Positions 1 to 12,411 of a stretch of DNA of 64,000 bases are shown in pieces. The DNA lies in NCBI GenBank assembly GCA_003956705.1, contig QZCP01000013.1, positions 143,864 through 207,863 of the forward strand, written 5' to 3'. The notes under the pieces are model-generated. The model had not been told where the DNA came from. It did not search any database and saw only the letters and a list, made by a program, of their open reading frames with translations. Origin of the DNA: Brevipalpus yothersi (Eukaryota > Arthropoda > Arachnida > Trombidiformes > Tenuipalpidae). Each line of letters begins with the position of its first letter. Position 1 is the stretch's first letter. The position numbers were made by a program, and so were the translations under genes.

Positions 1-2160
1 AAAGTTCAGCAAGCAATATCTTCAAGTCAGAATATCTCTACTGTGTGTGATATAGGTGGTTATGTTCACTGGAAGATAACAGTAAAAGGAGAGAGCTGAA
101 ATAGATTGGTTGAACCACCCACGAGTAATACTGAAAATTTATAAGAGGACGTTTTTTACTATCAATCATACATTCAGAATATCTAGGAGAATTTGGCTTC
201 TCGAGTTGAAAATCAGTCGGAGCAAGTTCAGCGTAATAATTTACTCCCAATTTGAGGATAGCTTTGAGTTTACGTTTGAATTTGTCTAATTTATGGGTCA
301 AGTATCTTAGTTTGAAAGTTTCTCATCATACATCTTCTCCGATTTCAAAAGCATTATTGAAGCGTTTCTTAGATATGATGAAGAAATAATCTCTTTATCT
401 TGTAGCAAACAATAACTACTATGCATCTCAAGAAATGAAGATGACAGAAACTAAGCTTCGCTCAGAAAGTATAATTCTTCGATCAAAATCTAACTTTAAG
501 AGAAATATTCTGTATCCTCTTCTCTCTGAGAGTTACAAATTGATTTTTAGCAGGAAGGGTTCAATGGTATCGTGTACATTGGTTATGATCCCTCTCATAC
601 CATTTTGCTGATCTATAGTTGGTGTCTATGAGGGAAGAGAGTTTAGTTGAATATCAACAGGTATTCTGTTTCACTCTCAACGAGTTAAGAGAGATGGTGT
701 TTGATGCAAAAATTTCATTAACGATAGTCTGTGGAATACCAATCAATTCTCAATAGAAGAGAATTCGAAACGAGTTGATTCCTGCTGGAAATGCTCTTTC
801 CAAGTTTCCAAAATCTTAACTGTTGTTGTCTTTTGAATTCTTCGCGAAATTTTTAAAAAACTTTTTCCTTATTTCGTGAATTTTTTCGAATTAATCCATG
901 AAACGAATTCTTTAACAAAATCAATACAAAATGTTAACCACGATATAATCGTGCTGAAATCGTAGGTCAATGATTCCTTCTCTCTCTCACTTTTTCTTTC
1001 AGCAGCCTTATAGAAGATGAGACAGTGTTAATAACATGATATTCCTGATATAGACTTCTGATTCATTGTTCCTGATTCTGGGAAAAAAGAGCGAGAGTGT
1101 ATGCGTCAAGTGGTGGAGGAGAGCATGATTCCTCAGACTGGAGTCTTGCATACTTCAGAACTTCATTCAGAGTATGTTTTATAGCAAAATGAGACGGTTG
1201 TGCTAGTAAAAGGCAATAAAAAAAAGTTTTCCATGTGCAAAGTGTATTCATCATGAGCTATCCCTTGTTTCAAAGTGCTTACAGATGAAAGCAAATCACT
1301 AATTTTCTTTTGATCTAGTTTAAATGATAGGGAAAATAATCCATTTTATATCCTACCATTTCTTCTCTCTCGCTTTTTTTCTTTCTCTTCACTTTCACTT
1401 CCATTGGTGCAACAGATGACATGAAAGATTGATAGGTTTGTAAAAGAAAAAGGGTAAGTCACACTGGCTTGGTAAGTGAGGATGATGGGAGAAAGAGGAG
1501 AAAGAGGAGAAAGAGAGGAAGAGATGGAGATGAAGGAAGAGAAAATATTCCCATCAAGAGGATCCAGTGGAGCATTTAAATCCGAATAAATTGATATGGA
1601 ATTGCTCAAAGAGATCAAGAATAATCTGTTAAGCTTTGATTGTCCAAACGCAATTCTTGTGGTTGCTCATAATCAAGAACTGTGTGTGGACATCAATACT
1701 TGACACTTGTCCGATCATCACCCTAATCATGAACCAATGCCGATATCAACCCTACCTTCTGAAATCCAGAGGATTGAAAAATTGTGCTGAAGAGATTGAA
1801 TAGCAGAGAATGCAAGATAGGAGAATCCAGAAGAGAATTTAGGAATTCAGTGGAATCATCACCAGCTGTACGAGATCTCTTTTCATGGAAAGATTGATCA
1901 TACAGTTCATGAAGATTAAGTTCACAAATTATCCTCAGATAAAGTGAATCAAGCGGGAAAAAACGAAAGTCAAGCAACAGGAGAGCGAAATGCACATGCA
2001 ACATGCATGCTTCTTGAATTGAATGTGCGATAAAATTGGTGGCGAATGATTAAGGTGTGTGTGAATATAATTGGGTGACATAGCTAACCATCATGATTTC
2101 TTCCAGTTGAGAATCGTGTTCAAGAATGGGATAAGCTACTTAGCGAAACAAAACTCTATC
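1..2160. other. Gene-free stretch left of the first gap
   Basis: No recognisable gene. The longest coding-like piece is a minus-strand open frame at about 38-301 without a usable ATG at its head, with no recognisable domain and no clear splice sites. The rest is AT-rich sequence with scattered short polypurine patches, for example around 1487-1545. It could include untranslated or intronic parts of a gene lying beyond the left edge, but nothing in the sequence settles this. Confidence 0.5.
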
Positions 2161-2723
2161 ACTTGGCTAAAAGAAAGAGCAGAGAGAGAGAGAGAGAGAG
2201 AGAGCTGAGAATGAGCTTAGAAAAATGATGAGGTCCTGCTGAGATCTTATTCTTCTTTTCATTATTCTTTTCCTCTCTCTCTCACACACACACTTACACC
2301 ATAGAGTCAAATAAGGAGACAGTTAATGGAAGAATGAACGAAAAAAGTGAATAAAAGGAAGTGATATGGTGTGAATAAGCATGAAAATGATCCAAGATTG
2401 GGAAATTGATGCCATCATCTGATCTATCTCTCTTGCAGCTAATTGATTTGATTGTGACTGGGACAAGATGGAGAGACTTTTGTTCAAGAGGTTGACTGCT
2501 ATTTCAACAATGAACATTTTGTGCCATCATCATCTTCCGTCTTGAGGATGAAGTCTTGAGAGCTTCCTAGAGAACTTCTCTCAGGAAGAAAAGAAGAGAG
2601 GTCACTTTTTGACACATGCACACATATACATACTCACACTGATGATGACCACTTAATAAGGTGTGAGAATAAAACAGAATCCATTGAGAATGATTTCTCG
2701 TCCAGTATTCTAGGATGATGGGG

Positions 2724-2726
<3 letters not shown>

Positions 2727-2766
<40 letters not shown>

Positions 2767-3596
2767 NNNNNNNNNNNNNNNNNNNNNNNNNNNNNNNNNN
2801 NNNNNNNNNNNNNNNNNNNNNNNNNNNNNNNNNNNNNNNNNNNNNNNNNNNNNNNNNNNNNNNNNNNNNNNNNNNNNNNNNNNNNNNNNNNNNNNNNNNN
2901 NNNNNNNNNNNNNNNNNNNNNNNNNNNNNNNNNNNNNNNNNNNNNNNNNNNNNNNNNNNNNNNNNNNNNNNNNNNNNNNNNNNNNNNNNNNNNNNNNNNN
3001 NNNNNNNNNNNNNNNNNNNNNNNNNNNNNNNNNNNNNNNNNNNNNNNNNNNNNNNNNNNNNNNNNNNNNNNNNNNNNNNNNNNNNNNNNNNNNNNNNNNN
3101 NNNNNNNNNNNNNNNNNNNNNNNNNNNNNNNNNNNNNNNNNNNNNNNNNNNNNNNNNNNNNNNNNNNNNNNNNNNNNNNNNNNNNNNNNNNNNNNNNNNN
3201 NNNNNNNNNNNNNNNNNNNNNNNNNNNNNNNNNNNNNNNNNNNNNNNNNNNNNNNNNNNNNNNNNNNNNNNNNNNNNNNNNNNNNNNNNNNNNNNNNNNN
3301 NNNNNNNNNNNNNNNNNNNNNNNNNNNNNNNNNNNNNNNNNNNNNNNNNNNNNNNNNNNNNNNNNNNNNNNNNNNNNNNNNNNNNNNNNNNNNNNNNNNN
3401 NNNNNNNNNNNNNNNNNNNNNNNNNNNNNNNNNNNNNNNNNNNNNNNNNNNNNNNNNNNNNNNNNNNNNNNNNNNNNNNNNNNNNNNNNNNNNNNNNNNN
3501 NNNNNNNNNNNNNNNNNNNNNNNNNNNNNNNNNNNNNNNNNNNNNNNNNNNNNNNNNNNNNNNNNNNNNNNNNNNNNNNNNNNNNNNNNNNNNNNN

Positions 3597-3650
<54 letters not shown>
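2727..3650. repeat. (CT)n tract containing assembly gap 1
   Basis: Pure (CT)n runs from 2727 to 2766, is interrupted by unknown bases at 2767-3596, and resumes as (CT)n at 3597-3650. The same dinucleotide on both sides suggests the assembly broke inside one long CT microsatellite or satellite block. The true length is unknown. Confidence 0.95.
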
Positions 3651-3652
<2 letters not shown>

Positions 3653-4655
3653 TCTTTCTCTCTCTCTCTTTCTTCAACTCACACTCTTTTGATGATTTCC
3701 AATGCGTCGATGCTTTGTCCATCTGATCATTGCGCATTCAAATCCATCAGAGAGCTACTTCCGGCTCCGTTTCCAGTCCAATCAGTCATCTAGACAGCTG
3801 ATAGAAGCCAATAAGAAAGGGAACGGAGAGAGAAAAAGACTATTAAATGATGATGGTAGAGCTTTTCTCTCTCTTCTCATTTCATTTGATCGATTCATAT
3901 AAGTTTTTCACACAGGACATTCATCCGAAAGTCTAGGGAAGAAGAATATGATAAAAATGAGAGGTGATGAGAGCGGAGAGAGGAACGATAAACCAACAGG
4001 CAGGGAAAGAGAGAGGAAGATGATGAAGGCTTCAGGAAAAGTATTCAGTAGAAAGCGGTGGAAAGTATTCCTTGAATGGAGCTTATCACTTAGCAAGATA
4101 TATTTGCTTTTCTACCGCTATAATATCGCTGCCTTTTCCTTTTGTACTCACAGTTTTGATGGGCTCATGAACATTCACCAGAAGGTGTATAAAAGAGGAG
4201 GAGAGAGGAGACATTTCTTCCAGTCAATCCATTGTGAGTTGGCTCAAAATTTCATTAGAAGGGCACCTAAATTAAGGCCAATAAGTCCCACGAATAGCAT
4301 TCTGAATAGCATTGGAATTTGTGGAATGTTGAATATCTTGGGGAAGATTCAATAATAAGGAGGCAGTAATCATAGCAGGTCGATGGTGATGGTGTCACAG
4401 GATGGAAGGAGGAGGAGGAAGAGACCCCGTTTTCACTTTATCTCTGATCCATTATGGATCCCCTTTTCTGAAATAGGGCCATAACATTCAGTCCCGTGAG
4501 GCACTTCTATTGACTCGGACTTACACTATAGTCAAGGTTAGGTATGATTTTTTGGGTATCGATGTCAAGCATACCCGAAGTGGTGATATTCGTCATCTGT
4601 GTTCTATTCTGAAGTTTCTTGTCAAAAAATAGTGACGCTATTGATTGCATTTGTG

Positions 4656-7051
4656 ATGGGGGTTTCAAATTTTTTATTGTTCATTTTACTTTGTCTAAAT
4701 TTTGAGGAAATTTATGCTGAACCCCAATCAAAAATGAGTTTCAAGAGTGGACATCAAAATTTTTCCGTTTTTCAAACCGCTCTCGACATGTCAGATCGAT
4801 TTCGTCTATTTTGGAGTGTAAATTATGATTTGAAAAGTGTTAATTTCGAAGTTAGACTCCGAACTAATCGAATCAATCAATGGTTTGCAATTGGACTTTC
4901 GGATTATGGCGAAATCTCAAATTCTGACTTTTGCATAATCTGGTTTGACTATGACTCGAAAGTACATTTTCAGGTTTGTTTTCCTTGAAAGTGTTCCAAA
5001 TTAATTTTCAAGAATCAATTTCCATATTTTCAGGACACATGGACCGATTCACAAGGTTTCGTCAATCTGGACGCACAAGATGATTGTATTCTGGTTAAAT
5101 ATAAGAGAGAAGGACACTTGTTGCGTTTCTTGTATCAAAGAGATTTCGACACATGTGATGAGAAGGACAAAATTATCGAGGTGAGTTTTGATAGAATAAA
5201 AATTCAGCTTGCTTAAATTGCAAGAAAATTGATTAATAAAAAGATACTTCTTAGCTTTCAAGACACTCCAAACCCAAACTCATCCCAGTATATATGAAAG
5301 AGTTTATACAGAATTTAATGAACACAAGTTAGTTTAATAATAAATCCCCAAAATATCCAGTAGCAAATATTGAGAGGTGTTTAAAAGCCGAGAATTGAAA
5401 TGAACCTTTGGGCTTGTCAGTAAGTCTTAGATCTCTCATTTCTATCGAAATATTTCGCCAAGATTTTATCATGTGTAAGGAAATAATTTAACTCTTGATT
5501 TTCTGATTTAAAAGGACGGCACATCACATATTGTGTGGGCAACAGGAAAAGGCCCGATAGAACATGAATACGGACTGAATCTCCTTGATAGTGAGCATGG
5601 TTTCCAAAGAGTTTCATTGTTGAAACCTTCCGAAATTGCTCCACCATTACCGAAAAATACCAAGATTCTTGATGTTCACAATGAAAAGGTACCAGTTCCA
5701 AGTGATGAGACCACTTACTGGTGCAAATTGTTCAAATTTCCTCGAGAATTGGAGAAAAAGCATCACATTATTCGTTATGAGGCAAATATTCAGCCAGAAA
5801 ATGTTGGCTTAGTTCATCATATGGAAATATTTCACTGTGAAGTGGATGCCTCACAAGATCTTCCCGATTGGAACGGCCTATGTTTTGATCCTCAAAAACC
5901 ACTGATATTGGAAGCATGTAAAAAAGTTCTATCCGCTTGGGCAATGGGTGCTGGGGTAGGCAAATTATGGCAAAATTTTCTCTTTTGCTCAAATTTTCAT
6001 ATTTTTCATTCATTTTTCAGCCATTTTCATATCCTCAAGAAGCGGGTGCTCCATTCGGTGGAAAAAATTTCTCAAGATTTTCGATGCTAGAAGTTCACTA
6101 TAACAATGCCGAAAAAAAATCGGGAATACTTGATAGCTCTGGTCTCCGTATTTACTATACACCAACTTTACGAAAATATGATGTTGGAGTACTGGAAGTT
6201 GGTCTTGAGTATACAGATAAAAATTCAATACCACCAGGTCAATCATCGTTTGATGTATCTGGGTATTGTGTTGCTGAATGTACAAGAATAGGTATTCCTC
6301 CAGATGGTATAACTGTTTTCGCTTCCCAATTGCATACCCATTTGACCGGAATTCGAGTATGGACTCGGCATATTCGTGGAGGAATTGAGCTATCAGAATT
6401 GAATAGAGATGATCATTATAGTCCACATTTTCAGGAAATTCGAATGCTTCGTAGGAAGGTTAAAGTTATACCTGGCGATATTCTGATCAATACTTGTCGC
6501 TATAAAACAATCGATAGATCAGGAATAACGTTAGGTGGTTTTGGAATACGAGATGAAATGTGTGTTAATTATATTCACTATTATCCACGAGCTGAGCTTG
6601 AAGTTTGCAAAAGTTCAGTAGACTCTAGAGCTCTTGGCGATTATTTTGAGCATTTGCGAACCTATGAGAATCAAAATACTAGTGAAAAATATCCTGTTTC
6701 GATCAACTATCAGAACATTGATTGGAGTCTCCACCAAGCCAATCAACTCAATTCTTTCTATTTGAGCTCACCATTATCCATGCAGTGTAATAAATCATCT
6801 GGAGATAGATTTCCGGTAAGTGCTTGGTGCTTGATAAATTTTCAGCAGAAATTTTTCGATTTAATTGTACTCTTTTGTGTCAACAGGGTAATTGGGAAGG
6901 GATATCTTTGCCTGAGGTGAGGAAATCATTGGAAAAATCGAAATCATGTGAAAAAAACTTGCCAACACCTCCAGTAAACCACAGATTGAATCTACCTTTG
7001 AGGACAAAAAAACAAAAACAAATCAGCATGTATACTTTACAAATGGAATGA
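4656..7051 (+). CDS. Tbh: Tyramine beta-hydroxylase (DBH-like copper monooxygenase)
   Basis: Predicted to hydroxylate tyramine to octopamine with ascorbate and two copper ions in secretory vesicles. Exons: 4656-4973, 5034-5180, 5515-5955, 6021-6815, 6887-7051; all junctions are phase 0 with GT/AG ends, giving about 621 residues. ATG 4656 is chosen because it starts a hydrophobic signal peptide (MGVSNFLLFILLCLNF, likely cut after IYA); upstream in-frame sequence offers only GTG. A DOMON domain fills about residues 45-170, followed by the two copper domains. All copper ligands are visible: HHM (256-257), EVHYNN (His 328), HTHLTG (407, 409) and the Met of DEMCVNYIHYYP (482). Residues such as GLEYTDK and DEMCVNYIHYYP resemble arthropod Tbh more than vertebrate DBH. 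A MOXD-type paralogue is the main alternative. Intron 2 (334 bases) is longer than the others (60-71). A first, noncoding exon may lie upstream. Confidence 0.92.
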
Positions 7052-7131
7052 ATCTTGTTATTTTAGCCGAGCTGTTTTAACCGATTATCTTTCGGAATTG
7101 GTTATATATAATCACTTTTCAGATCATCACA

Positions 7132-7137
7132 ATTAAA
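7132..7137 (+). promoter_or_regulatory. Possible polyadenylation signal of the Tbh-like gene
   Basis: An ATTAAA hexamer lies about 80 bases after the Tbh stop codon, on the coding strand, in AT-rich DNA. ATTAAA is the commonest variant of AATAAA in animals. No cleavage site can be fixed from sequence alone. Confidence 0.3.
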
Positions 7138-8197
7138 GTTACTGAAAAATGAATACTTCAAATTGATGAATTATATACACGGTAATTATATGTTTTTCTT
7201 GTGGATCATATTGCAAGATGGTTTCGATTGGTTGACATTATTATTGCTATTTATGATTTAAATATAATTTTTCATCCTTCCACACTTTTTTGTTTTCTTG
7301 TTGTTTGATGGTGTTTAGATTTGAAAAGAATGACAAGTAATTTTTTTAGCTTTATCGGAGTCTGTTTATTTTTATAGATTATTAAAATAGGTGGAAGTTA
7401 GTAGCTAATGATGAAAAAATTCAACAGACTAAACAAAGATTAAGAGATAGGATAGATTAGCGACTCCGTGTGTTGGAGAGCACTGTTCTTTTTCGGTGGA
7501 GCGACAATTCAAAGAACGAAAAAACTTCCATAGGGAACATGACAGTTCCCTTTACAGAATGAACCACTCAAATTCTTTATGTTTATGGTCGAATGAAATC
7601 AGTTTTGGGGTGAGAGGATTCGAAGTGGAGGCTAAAAAAGAAAATTCATTCTCAGGAGTCTTCTCATCTAATAATCGCTTTCACACTAACACACTGGCTC
7701 ATAAGAGGTTCAATTAAAAAAGATTTGGCACACTAACGAAAGAACAAAAAAGAGGGACCAAAAACATCTCTAGCAGGGGCATTGGTGGTGAGGGGATGGA
7801 AAGGGAGGATAATTACAGTTGAATGGTGTATGAGAGAGCATCATCGATAATTCACTTATTTTTGGGGCGAATAATTCGGTAATGATTGCTCCAACAGATG
7901 CGCTATGATACAACAGCGTGGGACTTGAATTTTGTAACTCTATGGTTACTAGCGAAATGGATACGAAGAGAAGTTGGCGGATTGAGAGGATAAGAATAAA
8001 AAAATTCGACAAATTACAGGGCCGGAGTAGTTATGGTTGCCTCAGTAAGCTTGCAAGATGGATTCAGAACGATGTCTTTGATTCCAATACTTCTTGAGCG
8101 ATGAACGATGAAGCCCAACGAAAGAATACAATGCATTTGCATCAAGATGTCATCAGAATCACAAATGGGTGGTTGTGTCTTGTGGGAAACTCTCGGT
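7138..8197. other. Spacer between two convergent genes
   Basis: AT-rich spacer between the ends of the Tbh-like and AP-2 genes. It should contain both 3' untranslated regions. The short open frames at 7496-7717 (+) and 7770-8012 (-) show no domain and no convincing splice or codon signal. Confidence 0.5.
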
Positions 8198-11100
8198 TCA
8201 CTTTTTATTTACCATTGCGTCGATCTCTTTCTTTGTATCCACCACATTTTGATTAGCATTCGGATGGCCAATACCAGATGCATTTTGATAAGTGTTCATT
8301 TGCTTATCGAGGTACTTTAATGACTCGTTTAAAAAATTTGTAACCGATGTTAGAGCCGCTGAAATTGCTGGACTCCCAAAACCGTGTGTTATGAGTGCAA
8401 AGTGGGTTAGATTTCTTTGAATATTTTGCTCTAATACAACTGGCTGTCTATTATTACATAAAGGTGATCGATCTTGGCTGAGAACATCAGCAAATTCTTT
8501 TATCACTTGCTTTGTAGCCAATATTAAATCTCGCCGCCTACTTAGTTCACCAGGATCTGAATGATTCCGGTTAAGATATTCAGCAACTTGCCGGGATGGG
8601 AATTCTGTTTCACAGACATAACCAAAATCTCTGGCTAAATGAAGCGCTTCACCTTCCACCAAAGATGTTAGTAATGTAACATTGGCTGCTTTCCGTCGGC
8701 CTGCAGGTAAATTCAGTCCGATATTTTCAAGTTTTTCTCTTAGAGAACGTCCACCGTTCTTTGATTTGGCTCGTCTCAACACTCCTCCCAATAAAGAGGC
8801 ATTGAGACACTCGGGAGGTGATAATCGTCGCTGAACCTCTCCCACGGTCACTTTGTACTTGGAAGTTGAGCTGAGCAGTGATAGACGACCTGGTACCGAG
8901 CAAAATACATCGGTTGGAGCTGCAAGACCAGTGATTACCATTTCCTTATTATCACTGTTCCGTTTTATACCTTGAAAATGGAAAATGATAGTGAAAATTA
9001 GCTAGTGTTGTGAATTGATGTGATGATTAAGTTGAGAGTGAAATCAAGGGGGAGAAAAAGAAAAAGAGAGAGAGAGGGAAAGAGGGAAAGGAAGATAGTA
9101 AGAAAAATGGTAGGGAAATCTTTTTGAAGATGAAAAAAATCTTGCATATCGTATTCTTGATAACCTAATTTCAAGTTGAAAGAAGCCACATTTACATGTA
9201 GAAAAATGTTACAAGATGCTAACCCAAGGAGTCAAGCTTGATGACTAAATGAATGTTTCTTACCATTAGTGATACCTTTACGAATCACACTATTATGGTC
9301 ACCAGGAAACAGGTTGTTGCTGTCCTGCTCGGCTGCCGATCCCTACGAAGAGAAGAAGAGGATGGAGAGAAAGAGAGAGCGTTAGAAAGAACGCAGTAAG
9401 TTAATAAATCAGGTACTAATTTGCAAGAAGAAAAAATAGATAAGAAAGAAGCAAGTTAGGCATGGGAACGGATCACGAGCACAGGTCAGTTTTGCTGCTA
9501 TCCAATGCTAAATGAAAATCAGCAACCAAAAACTTTGAACTTGCTTGCCTCCTCGAATGAGCAAAATTTATAAATAGAAAAGCGAGTAAATGAAGTCTGA
9601 TCTTAACTTGTGGATGGTATCCATCTAAATCATGGATGAAGAGATGCTAATAAGAATGTGAACTGTTAGGAAAAGTTTCATCCAAAATGATCGAAAGCAA
9701 GAGATAGATAGATAGAGAGAGGAAAAGAGAAAGAGGAGCAAAAGTGTTCATCTTTTCATCTTGAATGCTGTTTTCGAATGTAGAATAGAGTGGTTCTTGG
9801 TGGTCTAAGACTACTTCAACTCTATCCTGGATGATTGAATTGCGTGTGAAGAAGAATCGAGGATCTAGTTGATCGACTCTCTTTCTTTCTAATTAGATCT
9901 ATCAATGATTAACCAGTAGATATCAGAGAATCGAGTAAACCATATTCTGAATCAATGAAGTTCGAATGATGCAAGCTTTAACCTGTTGTCGGGGCGAATT
10001 CAACATTCCAAAATATCATACCCCTAAATGAATGATCACTTCAATTTTATCTAACATACTGGAGGATCCTCAAAATTTCGAGCTCAACTAAGCTCATCAG
10101 TGATTAACGATGCAAAATGTTTAACTTAAGATTGAAAGCGATTCGTGGAAGCGAAAAGGATCATCGAATCAGCCTAGTGTAACCATGCAAACGAGAGAAT
10201 CGTCTTAACCTCATTTGTATCGTATACATCATCGTCTTCATCATCATCGTAATCATCATTCTCTTGTTCATCATCATCTCGAAAGATTTCCGTTGTGATA
10301 TGGACCTCTTCTTCAACCTCTGCATCATCGTCCTCTTCTTCATCTGGCTCCGAAATTTCGCGCTTAACTAGTTTCAGCGGCTTCTCTTGGCATGGATAAT
10401 CTGATGATTGTTTATCACAATCATCTGTAGATCGTTTGCGTCCGTTAACCATACTTGAATACATGCACAAAGATCACCAATGTAGGGAGGACACTTTTGA
10501 CCAGTGGAAAGTGATTATGATTTGACAAGTTCAGATGAATCTTTGACCAGAAATGTTAACACTAGCAGCAATAGCAGCTAAGGTGGCTAGATGATTAGAT
10601 AAATTCTTCAACTAGATTTTCCAACTAGTTTATGTATACATATATTTTTATATACGTATGCTGATATTTTTATATATATATTAAAGCTTGACTTGAGGCA
10701 GCTTGATGTATCCAGACTTCTTTGTTAATTTTGGTATGCAAGATGAATATATATATATATTTTTTGTCTTTTATGTCTCCTCTTTATTTTTGGCGTTGAT
10801 AATTAAATTAATATATATATATTGGTTGAATATATATATATCAGGACTAGAGGTGGTCAATAGTGGTTAAAAATTGATTGTGCTCAAGGCACACCGATGA
10901 TAATAATAATTCCAAAGGTGTCCAAGTCACACCACAATGCGGATGCAGTGAGAAGTGAAAATATTGACACATACACACACAATGATTACTTAAAATTCAT
11001 TTGATTGCTTATGATTCAATTGATCACAAATGCACATTGTCGAATTAGACATAATCATCACCAGTAAACATTTTTCTTCTCTTCCACTCTTTCTTTCTCT

Positions 11101-12368
11101 CTCTCTAAAATGGTAAAAGATGAATTGAACAGTATTGAGATCAGACAAAAATTAATCCACAATTGTTGGTATTGTCGGTTGATTGATCGATTGAATGTTA
11201 CCGTAATTGTAACTGTAGCTGCTACTATTACCGTTACAGTGATAGTGGTTTTTGTTGTTGTTGTTGTTATTGTTGATGGTGATGATAATAATAATGATAC
11301 TGATGATGATGGTGATGGTGGTGGTGTACAGAGATCAGGGGCAGGCAGTGATGTTGATTAGTGGATTGCAAATGAATTACACACATGAACCCCAAACATA
11401 TATATATAATCCACGATGAATTAATATTATGTGGTTATATGAATTAGCCCACCAGGATAAACAATGAGACTGATTAATGTGGGGGAAAAAGAGACAAGAT
11501 TTGTTAAACAGAGAAAGAGAAAGAGAGAGAAAGTAATGTATATGTATGTATGGCTAATATCCTGAGGGGCTACACCTTACAGGCTTGGTAAACATTGCAG
11601 CAGGATTGAAGCAGCAGAACAGGACAATAAACTGGTGGCGGTTCATGATAGCATACTGCACACACAGATGTACTGTTATTCTTGGTGGCGGCAATTTTGT
11701 TCCCTCTCTCTCTCTCTTTTTTAAAATTTTGGGTTCATTTGATACAGATTCAGGGTATTCACATGAAGAATTCACAGAAATGTTTCAGATTGATTAACCA
11801 CATTGGTGACTGTTTGTCATTTCATTAGGAGACATAGCTCAGCTGTATCATGGCTCAATGGTGATGGTTGATGATGGTATTCGATGGAATGCAATCGGTG
11901 GGGATGAGGTGTGAATAGACTTTGTAATCTACAGAGAGATTTGTAACTTTGTTCCTCTCTCTTTCACTCTCTCTGGGATCACACTGGCACATAAACATGG
12001 TTGATAGTGTGAATTGGAATGGTATGTCCACATAACTTGATTATACTTCAATTCTTTTTCTTCTTTGATACTCAACAAGCGATAAATTGATCAAATTTGG
12101 TTGAACCGGATTGATCAATATTCATGGCAATGAATGATGATAGTGATGCTGGCTATTGATTTGATTTGATGATTTCTTCAAACTTGAAGCGAGTTTTACC
12201 TTGGTATTTGAGGACATTTTCTAGATGATCATTTTGGGTGAATTTTTGTGAAAAAATTTTTGCTTTTTTTTCAAGTTTTCTGTTGGATATCTTCTTTTTT
12301 CCGAGAATCAGGGAACATGGAAGGACGATGATGATGGAGATGATGATGATGATGACGATGATGGCGAA

Positions 12369-12411
<43 letters not shown>

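Noticed and set aside
38..301. 87-codon minus-strand frame at the left edge
   Set aside because: No ATG at its head, no acceptor and no recognised family. Kept only as a note because the flanking sequence is cut off.
2634..3737. Long open frames rich in Arg-Glu or Ser-Leu spanning unknown bases
   Set aside because: They are translations of (CT)n/(GA)n tracts and gap bases on both strands, not proteins. The same applies near 21296-22198 and 48195-49662.
4599..4655. Upstream extension of the Tbh-like reading frame
   Set aside because: It would start at GTG. The downstream ATG at 4656 gives a normal signal peptide.
6824..6886. Reading the last Tbh exon as continuous with intron sequence
   Set aside because: A GTAAGT donor at 6816 and CAG acceptor at 6886 restore a family-like junction, so this part is intron.
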